From Pseudomonas frederiksbergensis (GTDB lineage: Bacteria > Pseudomonadota > Gammaproteobacteria > Pseudomonadales > Pseudomonadaceae), in the NCBI RefSeq assembly GCF_001874645.1, contig NZ_CP017886.1:1674001-1738000 (forward strand): a stretch of 64,000 bases of DNA. The letters run 5' to 3'. The notes beneath the pieces were generated by a model. The model saw only the letters and a list, made by a program, of their open reading frames with translations, searched no databases and had not been told where the DNA came from. Shown here piece after piece: positions 35,310 to 45,213 of this stretch; position 1 is the first letter of the stretch; each line of letters begins with the position of its first letter. A program made the position numbers and the translations under genes.

Positions 35310-35929
35310 ATGTCAGACATTCAACGCACATCAGTAGGCTACCTTTCGCCCGTCGGCGATTATGGCCTGCGCAATTCCCAAGCACTGAGCGGCGTCAGTC
35401 ACCTGTGGCAGGATTTTTTGCCCAGGCGCTGGCTGATCATTTGGGCGATGCTGCACCGGCTCCTGGCAGTTTCACCCCCGTCGCCGTCGATGGCCCGGTC
35501 GAACCGACCGCTGGTGCTGAGCTGCTCGAACACATCGTCACGCAGCGCACCTGCGACGTGAAGGACACCGAAGTCCGCCCGCCGGAGCCGCTGTTCCTGC
35601 CGATTGCCGAGTTCGAAATGGACCTGGCCGACAAACCGGCACCGCCGTTCCTGCCGCAAGAAATTCTCGCGCAACAGAAACAACACGACTTCGAAAGCGC
35701 TTGGGTGCGCCCGATCGTCCTGGCTGCCGGTCAGCCACCGCCTACGCCGGGCCCGGCACCGCAACCGCGTCCGTTGCACCTGCCGATTGCCGAGTTCGAA
35801 CTCGATCTGCTGGACAAGCCGGCAACCCCCTACCCTCACGCAGAGCTGGTCGAGCAACAGAAGCAATTCGACTTCGATAACGGCTGGGCCCGCCCGATTG
35901 TCCTGCAAAACCTGCGCATCGCTGCCTGA
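35310..35929 (+). pseudogene. Repeat-containing hypothetical gene, interrupted by a one-base frameshift
   Basis: Two frames together give one protein of about 206 residues. The first frame reads MSDIQRTSVGYLSPVGDYGLRNSQALSGVSHLWQDF and then hits a run of six T (35414-35419); one more T would continue into FAQALADHLGDAAP and the rest. The C-terminal half has two copies of a ~45-residue unit (LPIAEFE-DL-DKPA-P-…QQKQ-DF…W-RPIVL). No catalytic motif or signal peptide seen. It may be a real pseudogene, a sequencing error, or slippage-dependent. An internal ATG start at 35405 in the second frame exists but is poorly supported. Confidence 0.75.
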
Positions 35930-35951
35930 TCCTGAGTTTTAGCCTTTTCCC

Positions 35952-36650
35952 CTAGCGGCAAACCCACCACGGCCCGACATCCAGATGAAAATGGTTGCGA
36001 TGAGCGGCGTTGTAGTCCGGGCTCAACACCACGCTGAACATGTCACACGCGCCATCGCGAACCTTGCGTAGAAAGCGCGCATCGTCATTGTCCTTCGGCC
36101 AGTCCCGCAACACGCTGATACTGCGCCCGTCCGCCAGGCGAAAGCCGGCAATATCCAGTGCATCGGCCGTCGCGTGCTGACTGCGTGAACCGTTTTCGCG
36201 GTTGTACATATTGCGGCAGGCAAAACTGCCGAGGTGATCGACCCGCGCCACTGCCTGCCCATAAGTGGCCTCTGCTGCCGGTTGCAGGGCGTGCCGCTCG
36301 AACAGCACAAATGCCACTGCCAACGGGCAACTGGCGAGAAAGCTGCTGCTCAGCGCCACCTCGCCGCCTTGCACGCGCAACGTGTTGTTCAGCGGGCAAT
36401 CAACGTCCGGGTTGCTGTCGGCCTGGCGGGTGAACTTCAACCCGGCACCGCTGAGCACCTGGTCGCAGAGTGGCGGATTATCGCGCAGTCTCATCAACTT
36501 GAAGCGTGTCAGCAGGTTCGGCGGGGCCCGGACATCCAGCGGCGCCCAAGGGTTCCAGGCCGCTGGCAACGGCAGCCAGCCGCGCCAGACCCCCACCAGC
36601 AACCCGCCAATCACCAGCATCACCCCCAACAACACTTTCAGAACCCGCAC
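35952..36650 (-). CDS. Extensin-like family protein, membrane-anchored
   Basis: About 232 residues with a membrane anchor at residues 4-23 and an extensin-like C-terminal domain. The motif SQHATADALDI and the ending HRNHFHLDVGPWWVCR (H-x-H) resemble the metal site of LAS-type peptidases, so a peptidoglycan hydrolase role is plausible but unproven. Cysteines CDQVL, CPL, SCPL and CDMF could form disulfides. Start is a GTG five bases after AGGGAG, giving MRVLKVLLGVML. It is 16 bases downstream of the PEP mutase-like gene on the same strand. Confidence 0.82.
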   Translation of the reverse strand: MRVLKVLLGVMLVIGGLLVGVWRGWLPLPAAWNPWAPLDVRAPPNLLTRFKLMRLRDNPPLCDQVLSGAGLKFTRQADSNPDVDCPLNNTLRVQGGEVALSSSFLASCPLAVAFVLFERHALQPAAEATYGQAVARVDHLGSFACRNMYNRENGSRSQHATADALDIAGFRLADGRSISVLRDWPKDNDDARFLRKVRDGACDMFSVVLSPDYNAAHRNHFHLDVGPWWVCR

Positions 36651-36666
36651 GACAACTCCCTGTGAG

Positions 36667-37488
36667 TCAGCCTTTGAACATCTGATTGATCTGCCCAAAC
36701 GGCAGCGTGCAATCGGCGAAGTCGAAGGTGCCTTGCCCCTGAATTTCCTGCGCGGCCTGATAAAACGCTCCGTAGGCGGCACGGGCCATGGCCGAGCCGA
36801 CGCTGATCCGCTTGACGCCCATTTCACTGAGCTGCGCCACGTTCAACTTGAGACCGCCAGACATCAACACATTGACCGGTTTCGGCGCCACGGCACGCAC
36901 CACCGCCAGTATCTCTTCAGCGCTGCGCAGGCCCGGCGCATAAAGTACATCGGCGCCGGCCTCGGCAAAGGCCTGCAAGCGGCGAATGGTATCGACCAGA
37001 TCCGGATTACCGTGCAGGTAATTCTCGGCACGCGCGGTCAGGATGAACGGGAACGGCAAACTGCGCGCTGCGGCGACAGCCGCTTCGATCCGCGCGACGG
37101 CGTGTTCAAAGCAGTAAATCGGGCCGTCTTCACGGCCGGTGGCGTCTTCGATCGAGCCACCGACCGCACCCACACTGGCGGCGCGCAGCAGGCTCTCGGC
37201 GGATTGCTGCGGGCTGTCGGCAAAACCATTTTCCAGATCAACCGCGACCGGCAGATCGCTCGCACAGACAATCGCCCGAACGTTGGCCAGCGTCTCTTCA
37301 AGTTTTACCGCGCCGTCCGGGCGGCCCAGCGAAAAAGCATAACCGGCACTGGTGGTCGCCAATGCCTGGTAACCCAGGCTGGCGAGCATTTTTGCCGAAC
37401 CGGCATCCCACGGATTGGGAATCACAAAAGCCCCGGGGCTTTCATGTAAGGCCTTGAACGCCTGGGCTCTAAGGGTTTGCGCATCCAT
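36667..37488 (-). CDS. Isocitrate lyase/PEP mutase superfamily protein
   Basis: 273-residue TIM-barrel enzyme of the PEP mutase/isocitrate lyase superfamily, which makes or breaks C-C or C-P bonds next to a carboxylate. Visible blocks: FVIPNPWDAGSAKML, the Mg-binding DLENGFADSP, GSIEDATG and ILTARAENYLHG. Loss of the isocitrate lyase KKCGH motif and short length fit the oxaloacetate-decarboxylase-like or methylisocitrate-lyase-like groups; the substrate is not identifiable. Starts 32 bases before the DUF72 gene ends on the same strand. Confidence 0.83.
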   Translation of the reverse strand: MDAQTLRAQAFKALHESPGAFVIPNPWDAGSAKMLASLGYQALATTSAGYAFSLGRPDGAVKLEETLANVRAIVCASDLPVAVDLENGFADSPQQSAESLLRAASVGAVGGSIEDATGREDGPIYCFEHAVARIEAAVAAARSLPFPFILTARAENYLHGNPDLVDTIRRLQAFAEAGADVLYAPGLRSAEEILAVVRAVAPKPVNVLMSGGLKLNVAQLSEMGVKRISVGSAMARAAYGAFYQAAQEIQGQGTFDFADCTLPFGQINQMFKG

Positions 37489-37520
37489 TGGCTCGCTCCT
37501 GTAGAAGGGAAAACCCGTCG

Positions 37521-38381
37521 TCAGAGCAACCCAAGCTGCTCGGCGGCGGGCTCTCTGTATAGCTCAGGCAGGGCCGGCAAGCCAGGCAATCGTGCCATCA
37601 ACCGAGTATGAAAGCGTTGCGCCAAAGCGGCGGCCAGCAGGTTGTCGGCGGTGTGCAGGAAGATGTACGGAGTGCGGCCCTCTTCGATCCATTGGGCGAT
37701 TTTCTCGACCCACGGCGTCAGGAACGAATCGTTGGCTTCAAGCACCGGATGACCGATGAAACGCACCTGCGGGAACTGGGTGAAGGCCGCCGGACGAGGT
37801 GGCACCTTGGGTTTTTTCGCTTGTGCGTGGAGCACCGAGGGTTCAGTCGACGTGCAACTGAACAGCGCCCGTGGATCGAGGCAGATGCGCTCCACGCTAC
37901 GGTCCAGTAACAGGCGATTGAGTCTGCGTTCGGCATCGCCTTTGGCGAAGAAATCCCGATGCCGCACTTCGACCGCCAAAGGCCGCTGCAGCCCATCGAT
38001 AAACCCGGCCAGCTCGGCGAGCCGTTGCGGGGTAAACGCTGCCGACAACTGCAGCCAGAGCGGTGAAACCCGCTCACCGAGCGGACTGAGCAATTGCACG
38101 AAGGTTTCGGCGGCGCTCAGTTGCTCGCGCAGGTCGCCGCCGTGGCTGATGTCGCCGGGGAATTTGGCGGTAAAACGAAAGTGTTCCGGCATCGTCTGCG
38201 CCCAGCGCTCCACCGTCGCCTGTGCAGGGCGCGCGTAGAACGTGGTGTTGCCTTCAACGGCATTGAACACCTGCGAATACAGGCCGAGAAATTCATTGGG
38301 ACGGGCATTTTGCGGATACAGGTACTCGCGCCAGGCGTTTTCGCTCCAGGACGGGCAACCGAGGCAATAGGGCAGCCGCAT
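37521..38381 (-). CDS. DUF72 domain protein
   Basis: 286-residue TIM-barrel-like DUF72 (YecE) protein of unknown biochemical role. It opens MRLPYCLGCPSWSENAWREYLYP and contains FNAVEGNTTFYARP, FRFTAKFPGDISH and VRFIGHP segments typical of the family. Start chosen at MRLPYCLG because the A of its ATG is the last base of the stop of the gene upstream (TGATG), so the two are coupled. Confidence 0.88.
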   Translation of the reverse strand: MRLPYCLGCPSWSENAWREYLYPQNARPNEFLGLYSQVFNAVEGNTTFYARPAQATVERWAQTMPEHFRFTAKFPGDISHGGDLREQLSAAETFVQLLSPLGERVSPLWLQLSAAFTPQRLAELAGFIDGLQRPLAVEVRHRDFFAKGDAERRLNRLLLDRSVERICLDPRALFSCTSTEPSVLHAQAKKPKVPPRPAAFTQFPQVRFIGHPVLEANDSFLTPWVEKIAQWIEEGRTPYIFLHTADNLLAAALAQRFHTRLMARLPGLPALPELYREPAAEQLGLL

Positions 38382-38689
38382 CAGATGTGCAGGTCGAGAC
38401 CCAGCACTTCCATATCCCAATCGACGAAAGCCGCGGTGCTCAGGTAGCTGGCCAGGGCCATCGCCACGCTTTTGCTCATGGCGCGGTGGTAGATCATGTC
38501 CTGCTGACGGGCGGGGAGATTGCTCAGACGTTGCGCAGAAGCCTTGGCGGCGCGGGCGGCCAGTTGCTCTTCAGAAGGGAACTCCTGCTCGCCATCGATA
38601 TCCTCGAGAGACTCGTCCACCGACACATTGCCTTTGCGAGGCTTGCGCTTGATGGGGTAGGACTGAGAGGAAAGGCCGTCTATGCGCAT
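38381..38689 (-). CDS. Small hypothetical protein coupled to the DUF72 gene
   Basis: 102-residue protein, basic at the N-terminus (KRKPRKG), with a helical C-terminal half containing KSVAMALASYLSTAAF. No known motif. Its stop codon overlaps the DUF72 start by one base, so it is the upstream partner of a two-gene unit. I cannot assign a function; a conserved pseudomonad protein is likely because the frame and codon use are clean. Confidence 0.8.
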   Translation of the reverse strand: MRIDGLSSQSYPIKRKPRKGNVSVDESLEDIDGEQEFPSEEQLAARAAKASAQRLSNLPARQQDMIYHRAMSKSVAMALASYLSTAAFVDWDMEVLGLDLHI

Positions 38690-38823
38690 ATGTACAATCT
38701 CGCTATCGATGATGGCAATTTAGCGGCACTTACCGGTGTGCGCAAACTCCCAAGTGATAACTAGAGCACATAAACCGGAAAAGGTTTAAACGCGCCGTGT
38801 AGAAACTGACGATTGGCAGTGGC

Positions 38824-38890
38824 GATCAAAAGATCGCAGGCTACTCCGGATCGCCTGTAGGAGCTGGCGAAGCCTGCGATCTTTTGATCT
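38824..38890. repeat. REP elements, one partly decayed
   Basis: A partial left unit (GATCAAAAGATCGCAGGCT then CTACTCC) and a good right unit (GTAGGAGCTGGCGAAGCCTGC) in the space between tsaB and the small hypothetical gene. Confidence 0.75.
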
Positions 38891-38897
38891 TCGAAGC

Positions 38898-39572
38898 TCA
38901 ACGGGCCTTGGGGGTCGCCACTTTGTCGCGCAGGTAAACCGGTTGTGCGTCGTCCGCCGGGATGCCTTCGCCACGTTCCCAGGCGAAACGGGCCAGGGTC
39001 AGCAAGTCTTCGGCGTGAGGCAACATGCCAGCATCCTGACCGATCAGATTGACCGCGATTCGCTCGCCATAGCCCCAACCGGTGCCTGCGCCGAACCAGT
39101 CGCCCGTGGCATCTGCCGGTAATGCTGCAACTTCCGGCGGCAGTACCGCCTCAGCCCCCACCAGACGCATTTCACCGGCAGTTTCTCGGTAGCAGCCCCA
39201 ATAGACTTCATCCATCCGCGCATCGATGGCCGCCGCAACCTGATGTGCACCGTGCTCACGCAATGCGCGCTGCGCCAGCACCGCCAGGTTGGACACCGGC
39301 AGCACCGGACGATCCAGCGCAAACGCCAGGCCTTGAACCACGCCGATGGCAATTCGCACGCCAGTGAACGCACCCGGGCCGCGACCAAAGGCAATCGCGT
39401 CGACCGCCTGCAAGGTGGTGCCCGCGTCGGCCAGCAACTGCTGGATCATCGGCAGCAACTTCTGCGCATGCAGGCGCGGGATCACCTCGTAATGACTCGT
39501 AACCTTGCCGTCATGCAGCAAGGCAACGGAGCAAGCTTCAGTCGCGGTGTCCAGGGCCAGCAAGGTGCTCAT
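38898..39572 (-). CDS. tsaB: tRNA threonylcarbamoyladenosine biosynthesis protein TsaB
   Basis: Scaffold partner of TsaD in making t6A37 of tRNA. 224 residues from MSTLLALDTATEACSVALLHDG (ASKHA-fold motif), with FGRGPGAFTGVRIAIGVVQGLA typical of TsaB. The upstream in-frame extension of 28 residues crosses the hairpin of the adk terminator region and is rejected. Its product step precedes that of TcdA (16778), which further modifies t6A. Confidence 0.95.
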   Translation of the reverse strand: MSTLLALDTATEACSVALLHDGKVTSHYEVIPRLHAQKLLPMIQQLLADAGTTLQAVDAIAFGRGPGAFTGVRIAIGVVQGLAFALDRPVLPVSNLAVLAQRALREHGAHQVAAAIDARMDEVYWGCYRETAGEMRLVGAEAVLPPEVAALPADATGDWFGAGTGWGYGERIAVNLIGQDAGMLPHAEDLLTLARFAWERGEGIPADDAQPVYLRDKVATPKAR

Positions 39573-39619
39573 CGATGTTTCCGTAAAGAGAAGTGGAAAA
39601 AGTGCGCCAGTATAAACAA

Positions 39620-39643
39620 CAACGGCCCGCAAGCGGGCCGTTG
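39620..39643 (-). terminator. Terminator hairpin after adk
   Basis: AACGGCCCGC/GCGGGCCGTT stem with a tiny loop, followed on the minus strand by TGTTGTTTATA. It lies between adk and tsaB and would end adk transcription. Confidence 0.75.
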
Positions 39644-39665
39644 AACGTAAAGCCAATCAGCTTTC

Positions 39666-40602
<937 letters not shown>

Positions 40603-43233
40603 TTAGCCGGTATTGCGCAAACCGGCGGCAATCCCCGCCACAGACACCAGCAACGCCTGTTCCACCGGGCTGCCCTGCGCCACTTCCGGCTGCCGCGAGC
40701 GGGCCAACAGTTCAGCCTGCAATAGATGTAGCGGGTCGAGGTAGGTGTTGCGCAAACGGATGAACTCCAGGGTGTCGGGGCTATGGGCCAGCAGTTGCGA
40801 CTGACCAGTCAAGCCCAGGACCACCGAACACGCCTGCGACAATAGGTCGCGTAAATGCACCCCCAAAGGTAATAAATCAGGCGTAACCAATCGCTCGTCG
40901 TAGGACTGGGCTATGTCCGCGTCAGCCTTGGCCAGCACCATCTCCAGCATGTCGATGCGCGTGCGGAAGAACGGCCACTGCTCACGCATCTGCGCCAGCA
41001 ACTCACCCTCACCCCGCGCCAAGGCGTTGCTCAACGCCGCTTCCCAGCCGAGCCAGGCCGGCAGCATCAGGCGGGTCTGGGTCCAGCCGAAAATCCACGG
41101 AATCGCCCGCAGGCTTTCGATCCCGCCAGCACGACGCTTGGCCGGACGGCTGCCGAGCGGCAGACGCCCCAGCTCCTGCTCAGGTGTGGATTGACGGAAA
41201 TACTCGACGAACTGCGGATTCTCCCGCACCACGGCGCGATAAGCGCTGACGCCATCAGCCGCCAATTCGTCCATCAAGCTACGCCACGCCGGTTCCGGCG
41301 GCGGAGGCGGCAACAGCGTTGCTTCCAGCACCGCGGCCAGGTACAGGTTGAGGTTCTGTTCGGCGATGTCCGGCAGACCGAACTTGAAACGAATCATTTC
41401 CCCCTGCTCGGTGGTGCGGAAACGCCCGGCCACCGATCCCGGAGGCTGCGACAGAATCGCCGCGTGCGCCGGGCCACCGCCACGGCCCACGGTGCCGCCG
41501 CGACCATGGAACAACAGCAGTTCGACTTGCTGCTCGCGGCAGATATCCACCAAGCGCTCCTGCGCCCGATACTGCGCCCAGGCCGCCGCTGTCGTGCCGG
41601 CGTCCTTGGCCGAGTCGGAATAGCCGATCATCACTTCCTGCGGGCCCTGCAAACGCGAGCGGTAACCCGGCAGCAGCAACAGCTTCTCGATCACCGGTCC
41701 GGCGTTGTCCAGGTCGGCGAGGGTTTCGAACAGCGGCACCACGCGCATCGGCCGCAGCACGCCGGCCTCTTTAAGCAGCAACTGCACGGCGAGTACGTCC
41801 GAAGCGGCGCCCGCCATGGAGATCACATAAGAGCCCAGCGACGCCGCCGGCGCCGCGGCGATTTCGCGACAGGTCGCCAGGACTTCGGCGGTGTCGGCCG
41901 AAGGTTTGAAATAGGCCGGCAACAGTGGCCGACGATTGTTCAGCTCGCCCATCAGGAAGCGAATACGCGCTTCCTCGTCCCAGTCTTCATAGCGACCGAG
42001 CCCGAGATAGTCGGTGATTTCGGTCATCGCCGACGCATGCCGCGACGAGTCCTGGCGCACATCCAGGCGCACCAGGAACAGGCCGAAGGTCACCGCCCGA
42101 CGCAGGCAATCGAGCAACGGACCGTCGGCGATCACGCCCATGCCGCATTCATGCAGCGACTGATAGCAGAGCTCCAGCGGATCGAGCAGCTCGCGGTTGT
42201 GTTGCAGCACCTCGGCCGATGCCGCAGTGGTCTCGGTCAGGGAGGCCTGCGCCCAGTGACGGGTCGCACGCAGGCGCTCGCGCAGTTGTTTGAGCACGGC
42301 ACGGTAAGGTTCGGCGCTGTCCCCGGCCTGGGTCCGCAACTCGGTGCTGGCCTGCTGCATCGACAAATCGGCGGCCAACTGATCGACATCGCGCAGGTAA
42401 AGGTCAGCCGCCATCCAGCGCGCCAGCAGCAGGACTTCACGGGTCACCGCAGCAGTGACGTTCGGGTTGCCGTCACGGTCGCCGCCCATCCACGAGGCGA
42501 AACGAATCGGCGCCGCCTCCAGCGGTAAACGCAGGCCGGTAGCGGCATGCAGGGCCTGATCGGCCTTGCGCAGGTAGTTGGGGATCGCCTGCCACAGCGA
42601 ATGCTCGATCACCGCAAAGCCCCACTTGGCTTCATCGACCGGGGTTGGCCGGGTCCGGCGGATTTCTTCGGTGTGCCAGGCTTCGGCGATCAAGCGTTGC
42701 AAACGCTGCTGGATCTGCTCGCGCTCGACGGTCGTCAGGTCGCGGTGATCCTGCGCTGCCAGTTGCGCGGCGATGGCGTCGTACTTCTGGATCAAGGTCC
42801 GGCGGGCGACTTCAGTCGGGTGCGCCGTCAGCACCAGTTCGATCTCCAGCCGCCCCAGTTGTCGCGCCAGCGCGTCGCTGCCATGCCCTTCGGCACGCAG
42901 GCGGGCCAGCAGTTCGGGCAGCACCCGCGCCTCGAACGGTGCCGGCTGGGATTCTTCACGGCGGTGAATCAACTGATATTGCTCGGCGATGTTCGCAAGA
43001 TTCAGGAACTGGTTGAATGCTCGCGCTACTGGCAGCAGTTCATCTTCAGTCAACTGGTTGAGGCTGGCGCGCAGTTCGGCGTCCGTCGAGCCACGTCGGT
43101 CAGCCTTGGCGCCTTTGCGGATCAGCTCGATCTTGTCGAGAAAACCATCCCCGTACTGCTCACGAATAGTGTTGCCCAACAACTCACCCAGCAGGTGAAC
43201 ATCCTCGCGCAAGCGTGCATCGATATCAGTCAT
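40603..43233 (-). CDS. ppc: Phosphoenolpyruvate carboxylase
   Basis: Anaplerotic carboxylation of PEP to oxaloacetate. 876 residues, normal length. Catalytic histidine in [14 protein letters not shown] (His138), the active-site [16 protein letters not shown], and the glycine-rich [20 protein letters not shown] with [10 protein letters not shown], ending in the invariant NTG. Single gene with its own promoter region of 181 bp upstream. Confidence 0.99.
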   Translation of the reverse strand: MTDIDARLREDVHLLGELLGNTIREQYGDGFLDKIELIRKGAKADRRGSTDAELRASLNQLTEDELLPVARAFNQFLNLANIAEQYQLIHRREESQPAPFEARVLPELLARLRAEGHGSDALARQLGRLEIELVLTAHPTEVARRTLIQKYDAIAAQLAAQDHRDLTTVEREQIQQRLQRLIAEAWHTEEIRRTRPTPVDEAKWGFAVIEHSLWQAIPNYLRKADQALHAATGLRLPLEAAPIRFASWMGGDRDGNPNVTAAVTREVLLLARWMAADLYLRDVDQLAADLSMQQASTELRTQAGDSAEPYRAVLKQLRERLRATRHWAQASLTETTAASAEVLQHNRELLDPLELCYQSLHECGMGVIADGPLLDCLRRAVTFGLFLVRLDVRQDSSRHASAMTEITDYLGLGRYEDWDEEARIRFLMGELNNRRPLLPAYFKPSADTAEVLATCREIAAAPAASLGSYVISMAGAASDVLAVQLLLKEAGVLRPMRVVPLFETLADLDNAGPVIEKLLLLPGYRSRLQGPQEVMIGYSDSAKDAGTTAAAWAQYRAQERLVDICREQQVELLLFHGRGGTVGRGGGPAHAAILSQPPGSVAGRFRTTEQGEMIRFKFGLPDIAEQNLNLYLAAVLEATLLPPPPPEPAWRSLMDELAADGVSAYRAVVRENPQFVEYFRQSTPEQELGRLPLGSRPAKRRAGGIESLRAIPWIFGWTQTRLMLPAWLGWEAALSNALARGEGELLAQMREQWPFFRTRIDMLEMVLAKADADIAQSYDERLVTPDLLPLGVHLRDLLSQACSVVLGLTGQSQLLAHSPDTLEFIRLRNTYLDPLHLLQAELLARSRQPEVAQGSPVEQALLVSVAGIAAGLRNTG

Positions 43234-43414
43234 CAGCAGTTCTCCAGCGAATGGCAGTCGACCCCAAGAGTGCCGTCCGCAGCGGGTTCTTACAAGCCGG
43301 GCGACGAATCGACTTTAAAGCTAGTCTCATAGATAAGCCGTACAAAGGCTTGCCACCGGCCACGGCCGGACACTCATCACACCCTGCCACGAGCAGGTGC
43401 ATAGTGAGGTCATC

Positions 43415-43759
43415 ATGAAAATCCGTGAGTTAGCCCAGCATTGGGAAGAAACCGCCACAGGCCGTTTGACCAAGACCGGCTACACCATTCACCTGGACGT
43501 CGAAGCCGCGGCGCGGTTGGCGGCGATTACCGAGATGTACCCCAAACGCCACCCAGAAGAACTGCTGGGCGAACTGATCGGTGCGGCCCTGGAAGAGCTC
43601 GAAGCGAGCTTTCCCTACATCAAGGGGCAACATGTGGTCGCGACCGATGAGGAAGGTGACCCGCTCTACGAAGACGTCGGCCCGACACCGCGTTTTCTCG
43701 AATTGTCGCGGCGACATTTACACGATTTATCGGCTCAGAGCGGCAAGCAAAAACACTGA
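43415..43759 (+). CDS. Conserved small hypothetical protein next to ppc
   Basis: 114-residue soluble protein starting MKIRELAQHWEE, acidic, with a helical MYPKRHPEELLGELIGAALEELEASFPY segment. No motif I recognise, though the order ppc-this gene is common in Pseudomonas. Start chosen at the ATG preceded by GTGAGGTCATC. A strong intrinsic terminator follows the stop by 15 bases. Confidence 0.8.
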   Translation: MKIRELAQHWEETATGRLTKTGYTIHLDVEAAARLAAITEMYPKRHPEELLGELIGAALEELEASFPYIKGQHVVATDEEGDPLYEDVGPTPRFLELSRRHLHDLSAQSGKQKH

Positions 43760-43774
43760 GACAGCCTGTAAAGC

Positions 43775-43809
43775 AAAAGCCCCGCCTGATCTGATCAGGC
43801 GGGGCTTTT
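43775..43809 (+). terminator. Strong rho-independent terminator
   Basis: A 12-bp perfect stem GCCCCGCCTGAT/ATCAGGCGGGGC with a three-base loop and a TTTT tail (AAAA on the opposite strand, so possibly bidirectional), just after the 43415 gene. Confidence 0.93.
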
Positions 43810-43891
43810 GCATGTTGAAAATCAATGGATCGTAGCCTTCGGCAGCGCCTACGGGGGACCGGGCTTTGGCATGTTGAAAATCAACGGATCG
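43802..43891. repeat. 31-bp direct repeat next to a terminator tail
   Basis: GGGCTTTTGCATGTTGAAAA at 43802 recurs 59 bases downstream at 43861 with two mismatches over 31 bases and the same GGATCG end. The repeat includes the 3' arm of the terminator and REP-like pieces (GTAGCCTTCGGCAGCGCCTAC). Confidence 0.85.
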
Positions 43892-43905
43892 CAACGGGCT
43901 TACGT

Positions 43906-43931
43906 AGGAGCTGCCGCAGGCTGCGATCTTT
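43906..43931. repeat. REP unit
   Basis: A single full REP unit beginning at TACGTAGGAGCTGCCG, with a shortened GATCTTT tail, ending close to the gene at 43946. Confidence 0.8.
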
Positions 43932-43945
43932 GGGGCCGGCAGTGT

Positions 43946-44272
43946 TTACTGTTCCAGCTGTGGCGTTTCCTGCCCCATGCAGCGCACGGCTTTCTTCTTG
44001 TTGTTGACCAGCACGCCGGTCAGGCCTTTCTGTTCGGTGTCGAACAACACCAGCACGCCATCGACGCACTGGGCGACTTCCGCGGCCGGCTCCAGGGAGA
44101 CTTTATAGTCTTCGCCCGGTACGGTCTTGAGCATGGTGAAGTCGTTGAGCAGCAGTGCATCTTCGGGTTTTGCGAAGTGCAGGTAACCGTAGAACCACAG
44201 GGCCCCGACGGTGCCGAGGATGCTGCAGATACCGGTGATGATCAGCGGGATGGCGTTACGTTCTTCACTCAT
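43946..44272 (-). CDS. Small membrane hypothetical protein
   Basis: 108 residues with one N-terminal membrane segment (about residues 8-28, IPLIITGICSILGTVGALWFYG) and a small soluble domain with two cysteines (AQCVDG and VRCMGQ). Its ATG overlaps the stop codon of the hydrolase gene upstream by four bases (ATGA), so it is the second gene of a pair. Function unknown. Confidence 0.8.
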   Translation of the reverse strand: MSEERNAIPLIITGICSILGTVGALWFYGYLHFAKPEDALLLNDFTMLKTVPGEDYKVSLEPAAEVAQCVDGVLVLFDTEQKGLTGVLVNNKKKAVRCMGQETPQLEQ

Positions 44273-45183
44273 TGCGGGCTCTCTGGAGGTTCAACTTCTG
44301 AATTCGGGGGTGCCGGGTAATTGGACGTTTCGCCCAGGCGGCGCAGACCGTTGAAGTGCTGCGGGTCTTCGAGGTAGCGCAGCATGACTTTGCGCCAGAC
44401 CGGGTCGGCGAACGTCTGCACGTGACCGCCTCGGGTCAATTGCAGCACTCGCGGCGGCGGCGCAGCTTGATACAGTCGGATGCCATTGGAAAGAGGCACG
44501 AGCGGATCGTCGATGCTGTGGTAGATCAGCTTTGGCACGCCATTGAGCTGCGGCATCGAGTTGATCGCGCTGTCCGAGTCCGGCACCAGCCAGGACAACG
44601 GCACCTGAAACGGCCAGGTCATCCACGACGTACTCAGCGCAAACCGCCCGACATCCCGGTAACTGGCCGGCACACCGTCGAGGACCAGCGCCTTGAGCTG
44701 GCGCTGACGCTCGGGGTGTTCAACCAGATAATGCACGGCCAGCGCACCGCCAAGGCTCTGGCCCAGGACGATCAACGGTTTGCCCTGAACGTCGGGCGCC
44801 TGGTCCAGCCATTTGAATGCTGCGTCGATGTCCTGATAGATCGCCGGCAGGCTGGGTTTACCCTGCGACAGTCCATACCCGCGATAGTCCACCAGCAGCA
44901 CCTGGTAACCCTGCTTCGGTAGCCACCAACTGGCCCCCAGATGCCCGGCGAGATTCCCGCCATTACCGTGCAAGTGCAGCACCGTGCCCTTGACTGCTAC
45001 ACCTTTTTTGGCCGGCAGCCACCAACCGCTGAGTTTCACGCCATCGGCGGTGGTCAGGCTGACGTCATGGTATTCAAGCCCGGCTTTGCGCGGGGTAAAC
45101 GGTAGACCGGGATCGGGGTAGAACAGCAAGGAGCTGCAGCCGCCGAGGGTCAGGAGAAGGCAAAGGATGCCGAGGATTCTCAT
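44269..45183 (-). CDS. Lipoprotein alpha/beta hydrolase
   Basis: 304-residue serine hydrolase with a lipoprotein signal (MRILGILCLLLTLGGC, Cys16), so anchored in the envelope. Nucleophile elbow GQSLGG with Ser143, oxyanion HGNGGN, and likely acid and histidine in SIDDPLVP and GGHVQ. The family (COG1073-like) includes uncharacterised esterases and depalmitoylase-like proteins; the substrate is unknown. Coupled to the 43946 membrane protein. Confidence 0.88.
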   Translation of the reverse strand: MRILGILCLLLTLGGCSSLLFYPDPGLPFTPRKAGLEYHDVSLTTADGVKLSGWWLPAKKGVAVKGTVLHLHGNGGNLAGHLGASWWLPKQGYQVLLVDYRGYGLSQGKPSLPAIYQDIDAAFKWLDQAPDVQGKPLIVLGQSLGGALAVHYLVEHPERQRQLKALVLDGVPASYRDVGRFALSTSWMTWPFQVPLSWLVPDSDSAINSMPQLNGVPKLIYHSIDDPLVPLSNGIRLYQAAPPPRVLQLTRGGHVQTFADPVWRKVMLRYLEDPQHFNGLRRLGETSNYPAPPNSEVEPPESPQ

Positions 45184-45213
45184 CCGTTGAAGCCTCGCAA
45201 TTAACGATCAGTG

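Noticed and set aside
35405..35929. Independent gene starting at 35405
   Set aside because: The upstream frame MSDIQRTSVGY...HLWQDF has codon bias and fits as the N-terminus if one T is added, so a frameshifted single gene is the better reading.
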